Assembly (NCBI RefSeq): GCF_905475345.1
Contig: NC_066610.1
Span: 2,452,386-2,516,385 of the forward strand
Length of the DNA stretch: 64,000 bases
Direction of reading: 5' to 3'
Source of the DNA: Vespula vulgaris
Taxonomy: Eukaryota > Arthropoda > Insecta > Hymenoptera > Vespidae
Made by a program: the position numbers and the translations under genes. The notes below the pieces were generated by a model. It did not search any database. It was not told the DNA's origin and was given only the letters and a program-made list of their open reading frames with translations. Positions 1 through 11,663 of this stretch are shown here, in pieces (position 1 is the first letter of the stretch; each line of letters opens with the position of its first letter).

Positions 1-223
1 GAGGAAAAAAGGGCTTCGCGAACAAATAACTATCGCGTAACGAGTCACGCGAGGATATCACGCGAGGCTGCGAACGAATCGACGATATTGTTGGGTCGCT
101 TTAATTACTTAACCTCTCTCTTTTTCTCTCGCTCTCTCCTTTTCCCTCCTCTCTCTCTTCCCTCCCTTCGCTCTTCTTTCTCTCCTTTGGAGTTTTCCGG
201 GCGTCGGTGGTCTTGATCGAAAT

Positions 224-310
224 AATTCTTATATACTAATTCTTATGTACTAATACTTATATACTAATTCTTACATACTAATTCTTACGAACTAACTCTT
301 ATACGCTAAT
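224..310. repeat. 14-bp AT-rich tandem repeat, 6 copies
   Basis: Six consecutive imperfect units of 14 bp occupy 224-237, 238-251, 252-265, 266-279, 280-293 and 294-307, followed by a 3-base partial unit. The model unit is AATTCTTATATACT; copies differ by one to four substitutions. The AT-rich content contrasts with the CpG-rich flanks. Confidence 0.95.
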
Positions 311-650
311 GCGGGCGAGAGAAGCTGAAAACGAAATAATTACGAGATGGAGTGTTACGCGTTCTTCGGTTCTCGCGGATCGACGGCTCGTCCTCGAATG
401 ACTCTCCTATTTCTATAGAACGTCGCGTACGACTTTGAAAAGGAAAAAAAAAGTACACAACGGAGATCGAGCGTGCCTTATCTCCTTACCAAAGAAAACA
501 AAATCAGGGTCAACGATCAAAACAGTATGGTTACGTCCTAGCGACTCGCTCACCTATTGTTAATTTACATTCTTACGTCTTATTATTAAACGAACGAAAA
601 AAACGCGCGACTTCCTTGATCGCGTCGTTTACTTACGATCGCGTGAAAGT

Positions 651-713
651 TTCTTTTTATTTCTTTCTCTTTCTTTCTTTTCTCTTTCTTTTCTCTTTCT
701 TTTTTCTTTCTTT
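651..713. repeat. T-rich polypyrimidine tract
   Basis: About 63 bases of almost pure pyrimidine (TTTC, TTCT and CTTT units). It produces Phe/Leu/Ser-rich frames on the plus strand and Lys/Arg/Glu frames on the minus strand, all judged spurious. Confidence 0.9.
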
Positions 714-827
714 GTATGCGATAAGTCGACGAAGAAGAGTTAATCGCGGTACGTCGATAAATCCAACGGGATTTTGCGCGAGAGAGTTTACGAGAGAGAG
801 GACCTTTCTCGATCCGTTTCTCGTGCT

Positions 828-851
828 CGTCGTCGTCGTCGTCGTCGTCGC
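828..851. repeat. (CGT)8 microsatellite
   Basis: Eight uninterrupted CGT triplets. They give Val, Arg or Ser runs on the plus strand and Asp, Thr or Arg runs on the minus strand, and have no coding context. Confidence 0.95.
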
Positions 852-1028
852 GGGGGAAGGGAAAGGGGAAGGGAATGAGAAGGAGGTTAGGAGACAAGCT
901 CTTCGTACTGACCGGTAAAATCCCGATAACGAAGCCGTGGCTCCACGCTTCTTTTCCGAGCGCGGTACGTAGAATAAAAAGGAGAAAACGAGAGAAACTA
1001 TTTCTCGTTGGTCTCGTACCGCGCGATC

Positions 1029-1051
1029 GAGAGAGAGAGAGAGAGAGAGAG
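1029..1051. repeat. (GA)n microsatellite
   Basis: About 11 GA units beginning just after CGCGATC and ending in GGGAAAGAGG. Confidence 0.95.
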
Positions 1052-1402
1052 GGAAAGAGGAATCGCAGAGAATGCGTCGAGAGTCCAAGCCTGAGAACTT
1101 TGTCAATTAGAGGCAACAATTAGTCGTAGTGCAGTGATCTCGTTCGACCACGTGGTACCATGTACATAACATGCGTAGCTACGCCGAACGATACGTAAGA
1201 TGTAATAACGATAATCATAGATCATCGACCGTTAACTCTCGTTAAAAGTAAATGAGTAAGTAATTATTAAGTATCTCTCTACGAAACGAAAGAAAACTAA
1301 AACGACGGGATAGTTCGCGCTGTAATCTAAAATACGTTCGTAATCTATGCCGTTCTTTCGTCGACGAAGAAACGTACGATTTGACCGAGGTAAGACGGGG
1401 AA

Positions 1403-1404
<2 letters not shown>

Positions 1405-1433
<29 letters not shown>
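1405..1433. repeat. (GA)n microsatellite
   Basis: About 14 GA units, followed by a further G-rich purine stretch to about 1475. Confidence 0.95.
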
Positions 1434-1436
<3 letters not shown>

Positions 1437-2339
1437 GTGAGAGGGAGGAAGAGTAGGGACGAGAGGAGAGAGAAAAATCACATAGAATGTCGTTGTCCAG
1501 AGGAGATCGTCGCGCCAACAGCATGCGTTCTTCGAGGATTCCTACGATCAGTCAGCGCCGGACACCGGACTGCCAGCCGAAGAAAAAGCTGGCTGCCAAG
1601 CTCGCTCTCTCGTGTACGTGAGTTACGTGACGCCCGATCGACTGTCGATTTATCGTGATCGTACGATGTATGCGCCGCGAGACGAGCCGAGCCAACCGGA
1701 TGTGGGCTTCTCGTTCCTGCCGGCCCCTTTCCCCTTTTACCTACCAACGTTTCATCATTTTTATCCTCGATCGTATCTTCCTTTCGCAATCAGATTCGAA
1801 GCTATTAACAAATCGAATCGATTGTCCCATAACATTTATTATCGCGAACAGGATCTCTTTCTTTTTATTTCTCTTTTCTTACGAAGAAAAAAGAAAAAGA
1901 ACAAACAAATCTTTTTTCTTTCAAATCGAAGGGAGCTGAAGAAGATAGTTGGATATACACGCACCGTTATTAAAGCGGCTCGTTGTCCGTTTGGCAAACG
2001 AGCAATAAAAGTGACGCTTTCGAGGAGAGCCTCGGGGTGTGGATGAGAGTGCGCAGGAGGGTTGCGTCTTTTAAAAATCGAATCGTGAAAAGAAGAGAGA
2101 GAAAGAGAGAGAAGGCTACAGGGAGAGAGAGAGAGAGAGAGGCACGTCGGTAATTTTCGGGACGGTCGCGAAATAATGATGATCTTTATCCCTAATGAAA
2201 TTAGTCCTGCTCCTCCGAAGCGCGGGAATAGACATCGTACCGTGAAATTACTATAATAGGTGCCGAGCCAGTAGATCTCTCTCCAATACATGCGTGAGTC
2301 TCGTCATCTTCGAGAGTGCGTACAAGAGTAAGCGTTCGA

Positions 2340-2625
2340 TCTCTCTCTCTCTCTCCCTCTCTCTGTTGTTCTATTTAAAGAGAACGCCAAAATATAGTTA
2401 CCTTTTTTTCGTAGGAATTTAAAATTACGGTCGTAAAGAAGCCCCGGGCAAATTAGTCCGTAGAATTCGATCCCCCGATCTTTCTCTCTCTCTCTCGTTC
2501 TTTTTCTCCAGAGGCAACTACTTCTCCCTCTCTCTCTCTCTCTCTCTCTTTTCTCTTCGCGAAAAAGAAGATAAAGAGAAAAGAGAAAGAAAGAGAAAGA
2601 GAGCGAGAGAGAGAGAGAGAGAAAA
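2340..2625. repeat. CT array, CT array and GA array with inverted arms
   Basis: CT tracts at 2340-2364 and 2527-2549 are followed by a GA tract at 2605-2622. The arms CTCTTTTCTCTT (2546-2557) and AAGAGAAAAGAG (2574-2585) are exact reverse complements separated by 16 bases, so the CT and GA arrays can fold into a longer imperfect hairpin. Confidence 0.9.
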
Positions 2626-2699
2626 CGTGTTCGAGGTGGTCGGAAGGTAGAAGCAACGCGAAGCATATCCGAGCAGGTCTTGGCAAGGGTCCACTTTTC

Positions 2700-2718
2700 T
2701 TTTTTTTTTTTTTTTTTT
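2700..2718. repeat. Poly-T run
   Basis: Nineteen consecutive T bases. A poly-A tail read on the minus strand would be one explanation, but no retroposed gene is recognisable upstream on that strand. Confidence 0.9.
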
Positions 2719-2946
2719 CAGGCGGATAGGCACACGCCGAGGTCGGAAGAAAAACGGCAATGTCTGAGAAAAAGTCGACGGATATCTGGCAAGCGTATGT
2801 ACCGTGTACGTAGGTACGTTCGATAGGCTGCGCGTGATCGGCTTTGAAGCGGGGTCGCGAAGCACCATTTTTTACTTTTTTCTCGCGATGGAAAACGAGA
2901 AATAGGTTGGAATTCGATCGGTTCTAGCAGATATTATATCTTTCTA

Positions 2947-3087
2947 TTTTTTTTTTTCTTTTTTTTTTCGTTGCGATTTAATCGAGCGTTCCCTCAGCCG
3001 AGAATAGAAAAGCGCGCGAACCTAAGCCGCCCCTACTCTCTTTCTTTTTTATTTCTTTTCTCTCTCTCTCTCTCTCTCTTTCTCTTT
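2947..3087. repeat. T-rich and (CT)n tracts
   Basis: A T-rich run at 2947-2968 and a (CT)10 array at about 3060-3079 flank roughly 90 bases of ordinary sequence. Confidence 0.85.
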
Positions 3088-3771
3088 TCACCTGCTTCGA
3101 TGCAGTGGACGTAACTCTATTAGGTAGCCACCTAGCCTATGGCATATATGGTACTCCTTGGCACTCTGATCGCGACGGTGTCGAGACCCGCAGCCCTATG
3201 GGTTCGTTCTGCTGGAAACAATTGCTGCCGCGGGGCATCATTTACATCATAAGCAATCATAATGATCGAATTTTCGGCGAACGACGATGATCCAACGAGT
3301 GGAACGAGGGGAGCCAATTCAGAAGTGGGTACCCACTTACCGGCTGTACGAACCACGCTGTTCCCTCTGACCCTCCTCCACCTCTTTCGACCCCATAGCT
3401 TCGGGCTACCTGCGCGCGTTTATACGAACCGACACCCATTTCTCTTCTTCCTCGTCCTCTCTCCCACCCCTTGGTTCCGTAGTTCTCCCGAAAAAGGTCC
3501 TTTCGAAAAAGGTAATCACCGAAAGAATACGTTTAACCAATCCGGTCAAATTTCGCGTTAGATTCCGTTCTAACGAGGCCATCGGATCGATCCGATCGAA
3601 TTCATTTTCATAGAGAGATCCAAAGAATCTGCTTTCTTTCGTTTCGCTCGCTTCTTCGAATTTCCTGAGTTTCGTGCGCTCGAATCGCGGAGGCTACAGG
3701 GTTGCCAGTATTTTCCAAGCGAGGGTTTACCAAAGACGGCGAGAGCTCTGTTTTGGGCTTTGCCAGAGCGT

Positions 3772-3797
3772 TCTCTCTCTCTCTCTCTCTCTCTCTC
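3772..3797. repeat. (TC)13 microsatellite
   Basis: Uninterrupted TC dinucleotides. A second CT-rich array lies 100 bases downstream at 3900-3917. Confidence 0.95.
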
Positions 3798-4350
3798 GCC
3801 GTATATACGACTGGACGTATCAGTATGCGGACCACGAAACGTGGTCGGACCCTCCCGGCTGTCGTCCTCTCTCGCTCCCTCTACCCTCTACCTCTTCTCC
3901 TCTCTCTCTCTCTCTCTTCCCCTCTCCCTCGCCTCTCCCTCTGGTGCACGAATCCGAGGCGAAACGTAGGCTGTTTCGGAGAGAGTGTTTCCACCGTAAT
4001 GCCGAAACAGTATTGATTGCAGGCTGCCTAGCTTAGCTCTACCATCTACTGCAATACAGACGCCTAAATTCGTCTATTCTCGCGTCGTTCTAGCTAGATG
4101 GAATCCTAGAAGAAAAGTAAACCGGAACGAATGCGGGAAAATCGAAAGTTTATCTTCGATAAGAAAAGAAAATTTGTTCGAGTTTCCCATGGAGGTCGAA
4201 TCGCGGTCGGGTCATTGATCGAACGGGCAAATCTGTTTTCGGTCCGATGTCACAGCTACGAGAAGGAAATCGTCGTCGTTCGGCCAAGACCGAAATTGGT
4301 TCGAGGACCGTACTAAAGGGTAGTAACGACGTAACAATGACCTCGACGAA

Positions 4351-4371
4351 GAGAGAGAGAGAGAGAGAGAG
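4351..4371. repeat. (GA)10 microsatellite
   Basis: Uninterrupted GA dinucleotides followed by GGGGTAGTTGG. Confidence 0.95.
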
Positions 4372-6099
4372 GGGTAGTTGGCATCGCTGACTCGTAGGAC
4401 CAAGGGAATGGCAATTCCATCTCTCGAGAGAAGATGGGGTTGCCCTATCGTACTTCGGCCAGATAATTAGACGGGTAATCGAGACGGTCGGAGCCTCCAA
4501 GTATTACGGTGCTTCGTAGTTTAATATAGGCTGACAAGCCGCTTAGATTCTAGTTCGTAACCGTGTAGACGGTTTACTAAGGCCTCCCGAGATCTTATCT
4601 CAAATCGAGCGCGCTCTCGTGTCCTACGTGTTCGACTCCTCGAGTCCGCGCATACGCGTATTCTCGTATAAATTTCTCGTATAAACTATCCTCGCGAGTT
4701 TCCCATGAAACCGATGGACGCGTATCCGTGTTCCGCTACTATCCAGCAAGAGAGACCTTTTTCGGAGGGTTTGGTGACATAATGAGGCGGATCGATTGCC
4801 TCGCGCATTACCATTACAATGGTAGACCCCCCCTGCCCCGGCTATGTCTAACACAATTGATAGTCGGTAGGAATTTCGGAAGAAAACGGGAAAAAGTGGG
4901 AACTGCCGCCCGTCGCGAGAAGAGGAAGGGAAAGAGAAACGACAGAGAGAGAGAAAGGGAGCACGAAGGGCGACGGGTCCTAGCGAGAGAGACAAAAAGG
5001 GAGCAGGATCGCATCGACGGGCTTATTAGTCGGCAATGTGATCTATTTGCCCTGTACTTGTACAAAGAACCTACGTTATTGTGCCACTATGTTACGAAGA
5101 AGGGCGTTATTGTCCAACAGGGACCACGAGTTAGCCCGTACCACCAACCCATGGCTACGTATATCGGTTATCGTTCTTTTTCTCTCTTTTTCTCTCTCTC
5201 TCTCTCTCTCTGCCCCGTCCCTCTTTTCTCGGCTCTCTTCGTCGTTCCACGAAACCCCGCAGGCACGCGCTAATATACCGGTAATTTTTCCTCCATTCCG
5301 GATATCGCTTTATTATTTCCTCCTACTTCGTCGTGGTTATCGTCGATGAATTCCATACGGAAAAGTCGAGGGAATTTCGTTTAGTTATTCATAGAGACTT
5401 TCCGCGCGAGACCGTATCTCCAATGGTTTTTGTTAACGAGCGGAATTTAATAGAAATCAAAGGAATTCAATGCGATACCTTTTCTTCGATTTTTAAGATA
5501 AAAAGAAAAATTGTCCTACGCACGTATACTATTTCTTGCTTTATTTTTTTGGTTTGGTTTCGTTCTTTTTTTCCCTTTTTACATTCGGAGACAGATCGCA
5601 AGAACGATAAAGCATCGATCGCATCGTTGACTCTCTCCCGTGACGATTCGCAGCCATTGTTTAGCATCCCGCGAATTCGTTCGCGTATGACTCACGCGAT
5701 TGGCTTCCGTTCGTAGGTTCGATCGAATCGCGCTTCTGCACTCGCTCGGTTTGGCTCGCAATACTGACGTCAGCGTGAACGCGTCAACGCAGAATGCAAG
5801 TGTCGACGATGATTTACGATCGATCGTACGCTCGTTGCGTTCTCGATCTCTCCGATCGCGACGTCGCGTCGGCGAGAAAACAAAACTCGGATTCAAAGAG
5901 GCGTCTTGGTTTACGCGTTTTTTCATTTTCTCTCTTTTTCTCTTTTCTTAGACGCGTTGACGTGCGCAGAGGAAAGAAGGGCGAGGCTCGGTATGGTCGC
6001 GAAGCAGCGAAACGCTTTCGGAAAATCCATAGCGTCGAGGAATATACAGGGTTCCACCATAGACGAACACAATGGCGCGTTCTAGAGAAAGGTAGGTAG

Positions 6100-6269
6100 G
6101 GCTATAAGAGCGAGCGAGTAAAAAAGACAGAGAGACGGAGAGAGGCAGAGAGGGAGGGAGGGCCAGAGAAAGCGAGCGAAAGGAAAGCGAGCGATGGAAA
6201 GAGAGAAAGGGAGAATAAGAAAGAGCGAGAGAGCGAGCGAGCGAGAGAGAGAGAGAGAGAGAGACAAGA
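6100..6269. repeat. 170-bp purine-rich tract ending in (GA)n
   Basis: The plus strand is almost entirely purine with repeated GAGC, GAGCGA and GGGAGG units and a final (GA)11 at 6243-6264. Such asymmetric purine tracts can form triplex (H-DNA) structures. The encoded Arg-Glu runs are not considered protein-coding. Confidence 0.9.
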
Positions 6270-9110
6270 GCTTGCGGCGTCGGTCCTTGCCCCGAGTACG
6301 TGCTCCGAGTGACAAAGTTTCGAGCATGAGACCAACCAACCGACCGACCGACCGTACGAACGACGAAACGATGCGACGCATCAAGGTCCTGTACGATCGA
6401 TACTCACGCTCCACTAAAATCTACGTCCTCCTTAGCCTCGGCAAATCGTTTCAAAGATCTCAACGATCGTAGACATCTTTTCTCGATCCGTCGATAGTCG
6501 GTAAGGAAGAATCCGTTTGGTCGTTCGCAAGGACGAGGAGAGGAGTTGGATCAGAGGTCCGTTTTTTAGGGTGGCAACGTAGGTGTCGGCAGATCCATAT
6601 CTGGCCCTATCGGGCCGTTCCCGTAGCCGTTCTCGGGAGCGTGAAATGAAATTTGACAGATCAGAACGACGCGACGCAGACGTGTCCCCTATCTCTCCCT
6701 CTCTCTCTCTCTCTGCAAAATGGCGTTGGCATTCGCCTCGGCTCCTTGCACCTCCAGGATGCCCGTAGGGCAATGAAAAGAGACGGGAGGCAAGGGGTAC
6801 CCCACGCTCGCCGTGGGGGCCGTGCACCCCATTTTATACAATTCTCTTTTATCTCTTCCCTCGGGGCGGCTGTTCGAGCGGGCCTCCTTAGTTCCAAGCC
6901 GACACCTTTTTACAAATACATCACACGGCCGTCTGACCTTTCTCTCTACCGTGTTCCACGCGTAGTGGGTGTCGCATTTGCCTAAGCACATCAAATGCTT
7001 CGGGTCACTCGGTTCGCTTAGCAGGTACTTACCGTGAGTGCGCGAGCGCGAATCCTAAACCGTAGGTGGTCGGATCGAGTAAAGTGCCCTCGTAGAATAT
7101 TATCCTTATCGTTATCATTATTATTTAGCAGAACGAGTTCGTTAAAGCTCGATCCCCGTCATAGGATCCTACCCTGATGCGATTTCGTTCGCGCCTAACG
7201 AGTTTTTCTTTTCTCTTTTTTTTTTTCTCGTCTTCACGCCCCTGATGTGACAAACGTAATCTACGATCAAAGTACGGGTACATCGCGCGTCACGCTTCCG
7301 ACGAATTTTTCGGTCCCCTTGTATCTTGTTCCGTCCTACGAATCGCGCCTCCGCGTACTACACGTTCGAATTCGAGCGACAGCTGTCCCCGCATCGGAAA
7401 CCAAATTATATGCTCAAAGGATCGCTGATCTCTATTTAGATTCTTATCTCGTACTCGTGATGCGGTACGCCAGATGACGTCGTCAACGCCATGTCGTACC
7501 TTGACCGTGATCATCTTTGGCACTTTGAACCTTCCGAAGGAAAAAAAAGGTCTTAATAATGGTATCGAGACGATCGATCGCACATGCTATACACGTGTAT
7601 ATATATATTTTTTTCTTTCTTTCTTCTCTTTCTCTCGACAACGACGACGACGACGACGACGACGGTCCAGAGATCAGCGCGAGAACGAAGGGAGGAACGG
7701 AACGTCGAGACATAAAATTGAAAAGTTCGACGTACGTAGCGCTGTTTATGGGACTTTTAGGACGTAGTAAAGTCGCGCGTTATTCCTCCTTCCGCGGGTC
7801 GTTATATTTTTCTTAGCCGCGATTCACGGTCTCCGCGCTCGCGCAGAATTCTCGTTTCCCCGTTCGTTCGCGTACAGCGGTGTGTCGCTCGAGCGAACGA
7901 TCAAACCAACCCCGCCTCCCTCCCTCCTCTTGCCTGTCCAAAACTTTTCTCCCCGACTTTACGAGGATCGCTTTCTCGTGTCCATCGTTTTTCTTACGAC
8001 CTTCCTCTTCGTTAGTTTCTTACGAGATCGTTATCTCGGTCTTAAACGAACGAGCATGTCGATCAAATAACGAAAGATTCGTCGATCTCTTTGGCTATCG
8101 ATTGGCCGACTTTCGGATAAGACGGCGCTCGGTAGACACGGTAAACGGTAATTAGCGCGAAGCAAGGAATCGTTAGCCGTCGATAGAGATCGCATCGAAG
8201 CATTCCGGGGTCGTTTAGCGCTCGCATTCCAGGGATCCCCGCGGAACGGTTAATTATCCGAGGATTTTTCGTTCGTCGAGTCGTGATAACCCTTCGTCGA
8301 ACGAGAGAGAGAGAGAGAGAGAGGGCTTAAGGGGCTAGCAATGAACTTCGACTCGGTAATGAAGCGAGCGCGCCCCCTCCTCGGCTAAACGAGTCGTCGC
8401 CTCTGCTTCGGATATATTTTATTGCGTGGCCGCTCTGCTTTATTATCACCGTCGTATCTTCTCCCTCTTTCTCTTCTCTACACCCCCTTTTGCTTCGGCT
8501 CCTCCCCAGGCAGGAGAAAGCGTTAGGCGTTTCTGCCTAGATCAACCCTTCCGCGCACTCGGTAACGCCGATTCCAACCCTCGGAAAAACAGTGGCGCTC
8601 AACGAGCCGTGCTATCGCGCACGAGTTCGCGCGAGATAAAAGGGTTGCCTACATGTATACGACCTACCGTCCCCCTTTTACTTTCTACTCTATAGCCAAC
8701 GCTCGAGGAAACTCACGCCTCCGCACCGTCCAGAGTCATGGCGACCTTCTCTCGGACGAGCTCGGACCTTGACGTTAACGCCAGACACTCTTATCCTCTC
8801 CGCCTATCGTCGCGAACGTCTTCTTTACTCGAGAATTTTCCGAATGACGAATGGTACATGAGAACCGGCGGCCTTTAATGGCACGAGCTTAAAACTATAA
8901 TGCGCCCTAATCCGGCAATATCTCATGCTGTCTTGCGGGATTCGTCGTTCGGTGCGCAGCCGTCCGCCTATTTAGTGGATCATATATATTATACCATTCT
9001 CATCAACGGATCAACCCCTTGGCGAATCGCGCCATCCCGCCTTTCGTTTCCGTTTCCAAGCCAATCGGCCAGGAGTAGTAGTAGGTAATCGAAAGACTAA
9101 GGTTCTTCGA
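6270..9110. other. Gene-free segment, low repeat content
   Basis: From 6270 to 9110 the sequence is mostly unique, with short arrays at 6699-6714 (CT), 7641-7663 (ACG) and 8303-8323 (GA). At 6716-6725 CAAAATGGCG matches a YY1/Pho-type core. At 7021-7045 donor-like GGTACTTACC and CCGTGAGTG occur on opposite strands. At 8897-9010 an AT-richer block carries TAATCC and ATATATTATA. No exon is recognised. Confidence 0.7.
7641..7663. repeat. (ACG)n microsatellite
   Basis: Nearly eight ACG triplets. They follow a TA-rich and pyrimidine-rich stretch at 7595-7635. Confidence 0.95.
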
Positions 9111-9146
9111 TCGCTCTAACTACGATGACGACGAAGGAAGGAGAAA

Positions 9147-9211
9147 GGAGGATGAGGATGAGGAGGAGGAGGAGGAGGAGGAGGAGGAGGAGGAGGAGGA
9201 GAAGGAGGAAA
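9147..9211. repeat. (GGA)n triplet array
   Basis: About 65 bases of GGA/GGAT triplets, pure from about 9161 to 9201. On the minus strand this reads as a long Ser run inside a 173-codon frame that begins in unrelated sequence; I reject that frame as coding. Confidence 0.95.
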
Positions 9212-9404
9212 GCTTGTCGGATCGGCATCTGTTCACGAAGGAATTACGACGTAACTTTGTCTTGGAAGATAGCGCGACGGTTACTCTGGAGCTGAGTGCT
9301 ACTCGGAGAGGATGGAAGGAGTGTGAAGCTTCGGAGACGAAGGAGAGAGCGAAGAAAGGGGTGTATATACCTATGCGAGGAGTAGAAGAGGAAAAGGGAG
9401 AGAT

Positions 9405-9480
9405 AGAGGAAGGAGACAGACAGCGAGAGAGAGAGATAGCGAGAGAGGATGAGAAGCGAAGGAGGTGGGTTTGCGAGCGG
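9405..9480. repeat. Purine-rich GA/GACA tract
   Basis: GAGATAGAGG, GACAGACAGC and (GA)n units form an irregular purine tract, ending at GGTTTGCGAGCGG. Confidence 0.85.
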
Positions 9481-10047
9481 TGAGCAAGAGAGTGTGCATG
9501 ATGGGTGAGGCTCCTCCGAGGCTCGAGTTTCCATTGGGGTTGGTTCTTGCGATATAAGCTCTCAGAGCCACAGCACCGACACCCTCCTGCGTCTCCTACG
9601 ACTCCTCCACCTTCGCCCCAACACCACCTTCGTCTCTCCACCTCCGCCTCTCGTCTCCAGCACGCAGCTCGGCCGCAGACCCCTACGAGACATACAGCAT
9701 AGCCACTATCACCCGCAGATAGTGGTGGTTCGGGTCGTCTCTCGGTGTGCTACGGGGTGTCGCGAGCCTCATACATATTCAGCGAATGCATCACCCTCCC
9801 CGTCGCAACCCTCCGCTGCCCCTCCACCAACCCTCCTTCTCTTCCACCCTGACGACCTCCGCCTACCACCGGTCATCTATTGACCCGATATCCCCGAGGA
9901 CCAAGACCTATCTCGGGTCGGACCAAAGTTTTCCCGGGTCCTCGCTAAACTCGAATTACAGAGCAGTTTTCGAGACCGATTGATGTTTAGGCGTTTTATC
10001 AAAACCGAAAAGCGCCGCAGGAGCCACGCCGTTCGTCTCCCTTTCTC
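9481..10047. other. C-rich gene-free block with a short hairpin
   Basis: The plus strand is strongly C/CT/CACC-rich between 9580 and 9860. A perfect 8-bp stem (CCACTATC at 9703-9710 and GATAGTGG at 9718-9725, loop of 7) sits inside it. No tRNA or other RNA fold that I recognise surrounds this stem, and no exon is seen. Confidence 0.6.
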
Positions 10048-10052
10048 CGATT

Positions 10053-10092
10053 TCTCTCTCTCTCTCTCCATCTATCTATCTATCTATCTATC
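10053..10092. repeat. (CT)8 followed by (TATC)n
   Basis: A compound microsatellite: CT units at 10053-10068, then nearly six TATC units at 10070-10092. It lies 17 bases before an 18-mer that recurs at 19301. Confidence 0.95.
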
Positions 10093-10108
10093 GGACGCGT
10101 ATAGAAAG

Positions 10109-10126
10109 ACGTTCGGTCGCATTAAA
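10109..10126 (+). repeat. Dispersed 18-mer, copy 1
   Basis: ACGTTCGGTCGCATTAAA occurs exactly here and again at 19301-19318 in the same orientation. The flanks do not match beyond the 18 bases. It could be a short shared regulatory word or the remnant of an old dispersed repeat. Confidence 0.6.
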
Positions 10127-10428
10127 GGACGCGAGATCGGTCCACCGACGGTCTACGTGCCTACACAGGTACCTACGTGTATCGACGTAATAATTAGAAC
10201 CGCAAGAACGGTACGTAATTGATATAAATGCAGCAAAGCGATGACGCGGCGCGGACAGACGTACCGCAGACCGTGGCCGATGGGCAACCGTCATTGTATA
10301 TCCATGGGCTGCTCGCGCATAACTTAGCATAAATAATAAATAATATTGTGAACACGTGCCGGCATGAATGCGCGTGCGTCATTAATAGCCCGACGGTACG
10401 ATTCCTTCGTATATACTTATGCTTATGC

Positions 10429-10448
10429 CGAACCTGCCGGCAGGTTCG
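10429..10448. repeat. 20-bp perfect palindrome
   Basis: CGAACCTGCCGGCAGGTTCG equals its own reverse complement. Its right half overlaps the first unit of the adjoining 12-bp tandem repeat. A dimeric protein-binding site or a cruciform arm is possible. No frame here has a recognisable protein domain. Confidence 0.9.
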
Positions 10449-10498
10449 CCGGCAACTTGGCCGGCAACTTTGCCGACAACTTCGGCGGCAGGTTCAGC
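10439..10498 (+). repeat. 12-bp minisatellite, 5 copies
   Basis: Units at 10439, 10451, 10463, 10475 and 10487 follow the model GGCAACTTNGCC, with copies 1 and 5 carrying GGCAGGTT. Being a multiple of three, the repeat reads as a tetrapeptide (Phe-Ala-Gly-Asn type) in one plus frame, but the surrounding frame of 68 codons resembles no known protein. Confidence 0.9.
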
Positions 10499-10736
10499 GC
10501 CAGCTCGAGATCAGGTTCGGCCTCTCCTCGGCGAGTTCGCGACGGCATACCGGCTGCTTATCGTCCTTGATTCATGCAACGCTTTAAATCGCTCGAGGCC
10601 AAGGCACGTCCGAGCCTGACGAATCGCGTCTCGTAATCGCCGAGAAGACGAGATCGATCTCTTCGAGAAGGATCGTTCGATCGAAACGTCGCAATAAATC
10701 CTGCCAAGGCAAAATGCCAAGAAGAGGCGGAGGAAG

Positions 10737-10770
10737 GGGAGGAGGAGGAGGAGGAGGAGGAGGAGAAGGA
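10737..10770. repeat. (GGA)n triplet array
   Basis: About 11 GGA units. The minus strand reads as a Ser/Pro-rich run. Confidence 0.95.
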
Positions 10771-11597
10771 AGATGCGGTGGCTGCGGCGGTGGCGAAGAA
10801 CGTTCGTCTTTTCGAGGTGATAATGACGAGGAACACGGCGAAACGCACGGTAGCCATCGAGCCGGGTGTCTCTTTCCCGTGTAACCGAATAGCGATGCTA
10901 ATCTTGCCTCGGTCCGTGGATACGTGGAACGAGAGAGCCCTGCGTGTCCGAGAGCCATCCTGCAGGCCGAGTTCCAGTTCCAGGACCGGCGCCGTCGCTA
11001 GCCCGGTGTCCGCTTCCAGTCCTAATACCCTTTATCGCGAATTAAGATGTTGTCGGGGTGTGGTGCCCATTTCCTCTTTCTTCGAATTGGCACCGAGTGA
11101 ATTACGAAGTAGCTTTAGCCCGTTACCGAGAAGAAACGATCGACATCTCGGATCGGAAAGATAAAAGTAATTACGCGAGACCGCGTGCGTTTACTCACCG
11201 AGAGAGGAAGCATCGAACGGAACGGTGCTATCTTTCATCGTGGCCGCTGTTTGCCGATAAACTCGACGAGAGTTCGGATCATCGAGAACCTATAATCAAC
11301 GACAAATTCATTAACTTTTCAAGCTCCCATTTTTTAAGCCGCTATTTCTATTCCCTCTCTCTCTCTCTTCCGTCTATTTTCTCTATCCCGTCGAGCGTTC
11401 TCCAAATAATTTGTCAGCGCCGACGACGAAAGAAGCGTTCTTGCACGGGCAAAGGCGCGCGAGAAGGCTCTCCCTGAAATATGTCGCGCGTTGCGAGTTA
11501 GTTTAATATGCAAATGGTCGCTGAGATAACGGGTCGATCCGTGAAGAGTGGAGAAGGCCAAGTCGTGATTCCGGTAGCCGTGTCTTCTCAGCCCTGC

Positions 11598-11663
11598 GTC
11601 TTCTACCTTCTCCTTCTCCTTCTACTTCTTCTTCTTCTTCTTCTCCTCCTTCTCCTTCTTCTC
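11598..11663. repeat. CTT/CTC pyrimidine triplet array
   Basis: About 66 bases of CTT and CTC triplets on the plus strand, giving a Leu run in one frame that is not credible as a membrane segment because its flanks are also low complexity. Confidence 0.9.

Larger units (their letters stand above)
1..3090. other. Gene-free segment, repeat-rich
   Basis: No coding exon is recognised. The segment holds an AT-rich 14-bp tandem repeat, several GA/CT and T-rich tracts, and ordinary CpG-rich sequence between them. Open frames here are low complexity (Ser-Leu or Arg-Glu/Lys runs) and lie over the purine or pyrimidine tracts. A short homeodomain-like stretch with TAATGAAATTA near 2195-2205 is the only regulatory-looking piece. 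Confidence 0.8.
3091..6100. other. Gene-free segment with scattered CT/GA arrays
   Basis: No exon is recognised. The piece at 3105-3300 is less repetitive and contains ATCATTTACATCATAAGCAA, which has an enhancer-like look. Near 4808-4824 the quasi-palindrome TACCATT-AC-AATGGTA occurs. CT arrays lie at 3772-3797, 3900-3917 and 5191-5211, and a GA array at 4351-4371. Translations are short or dominated by Leu-Ser and Arg-Glu repeats. Confidence 0.75.

Noticed and set aside
2700..2718. Poly-T run as the tail of a processed pseudogene
   Set aside because: No gene-like sequence precedes it on the minus strand, and no target-site duplication could be seen.
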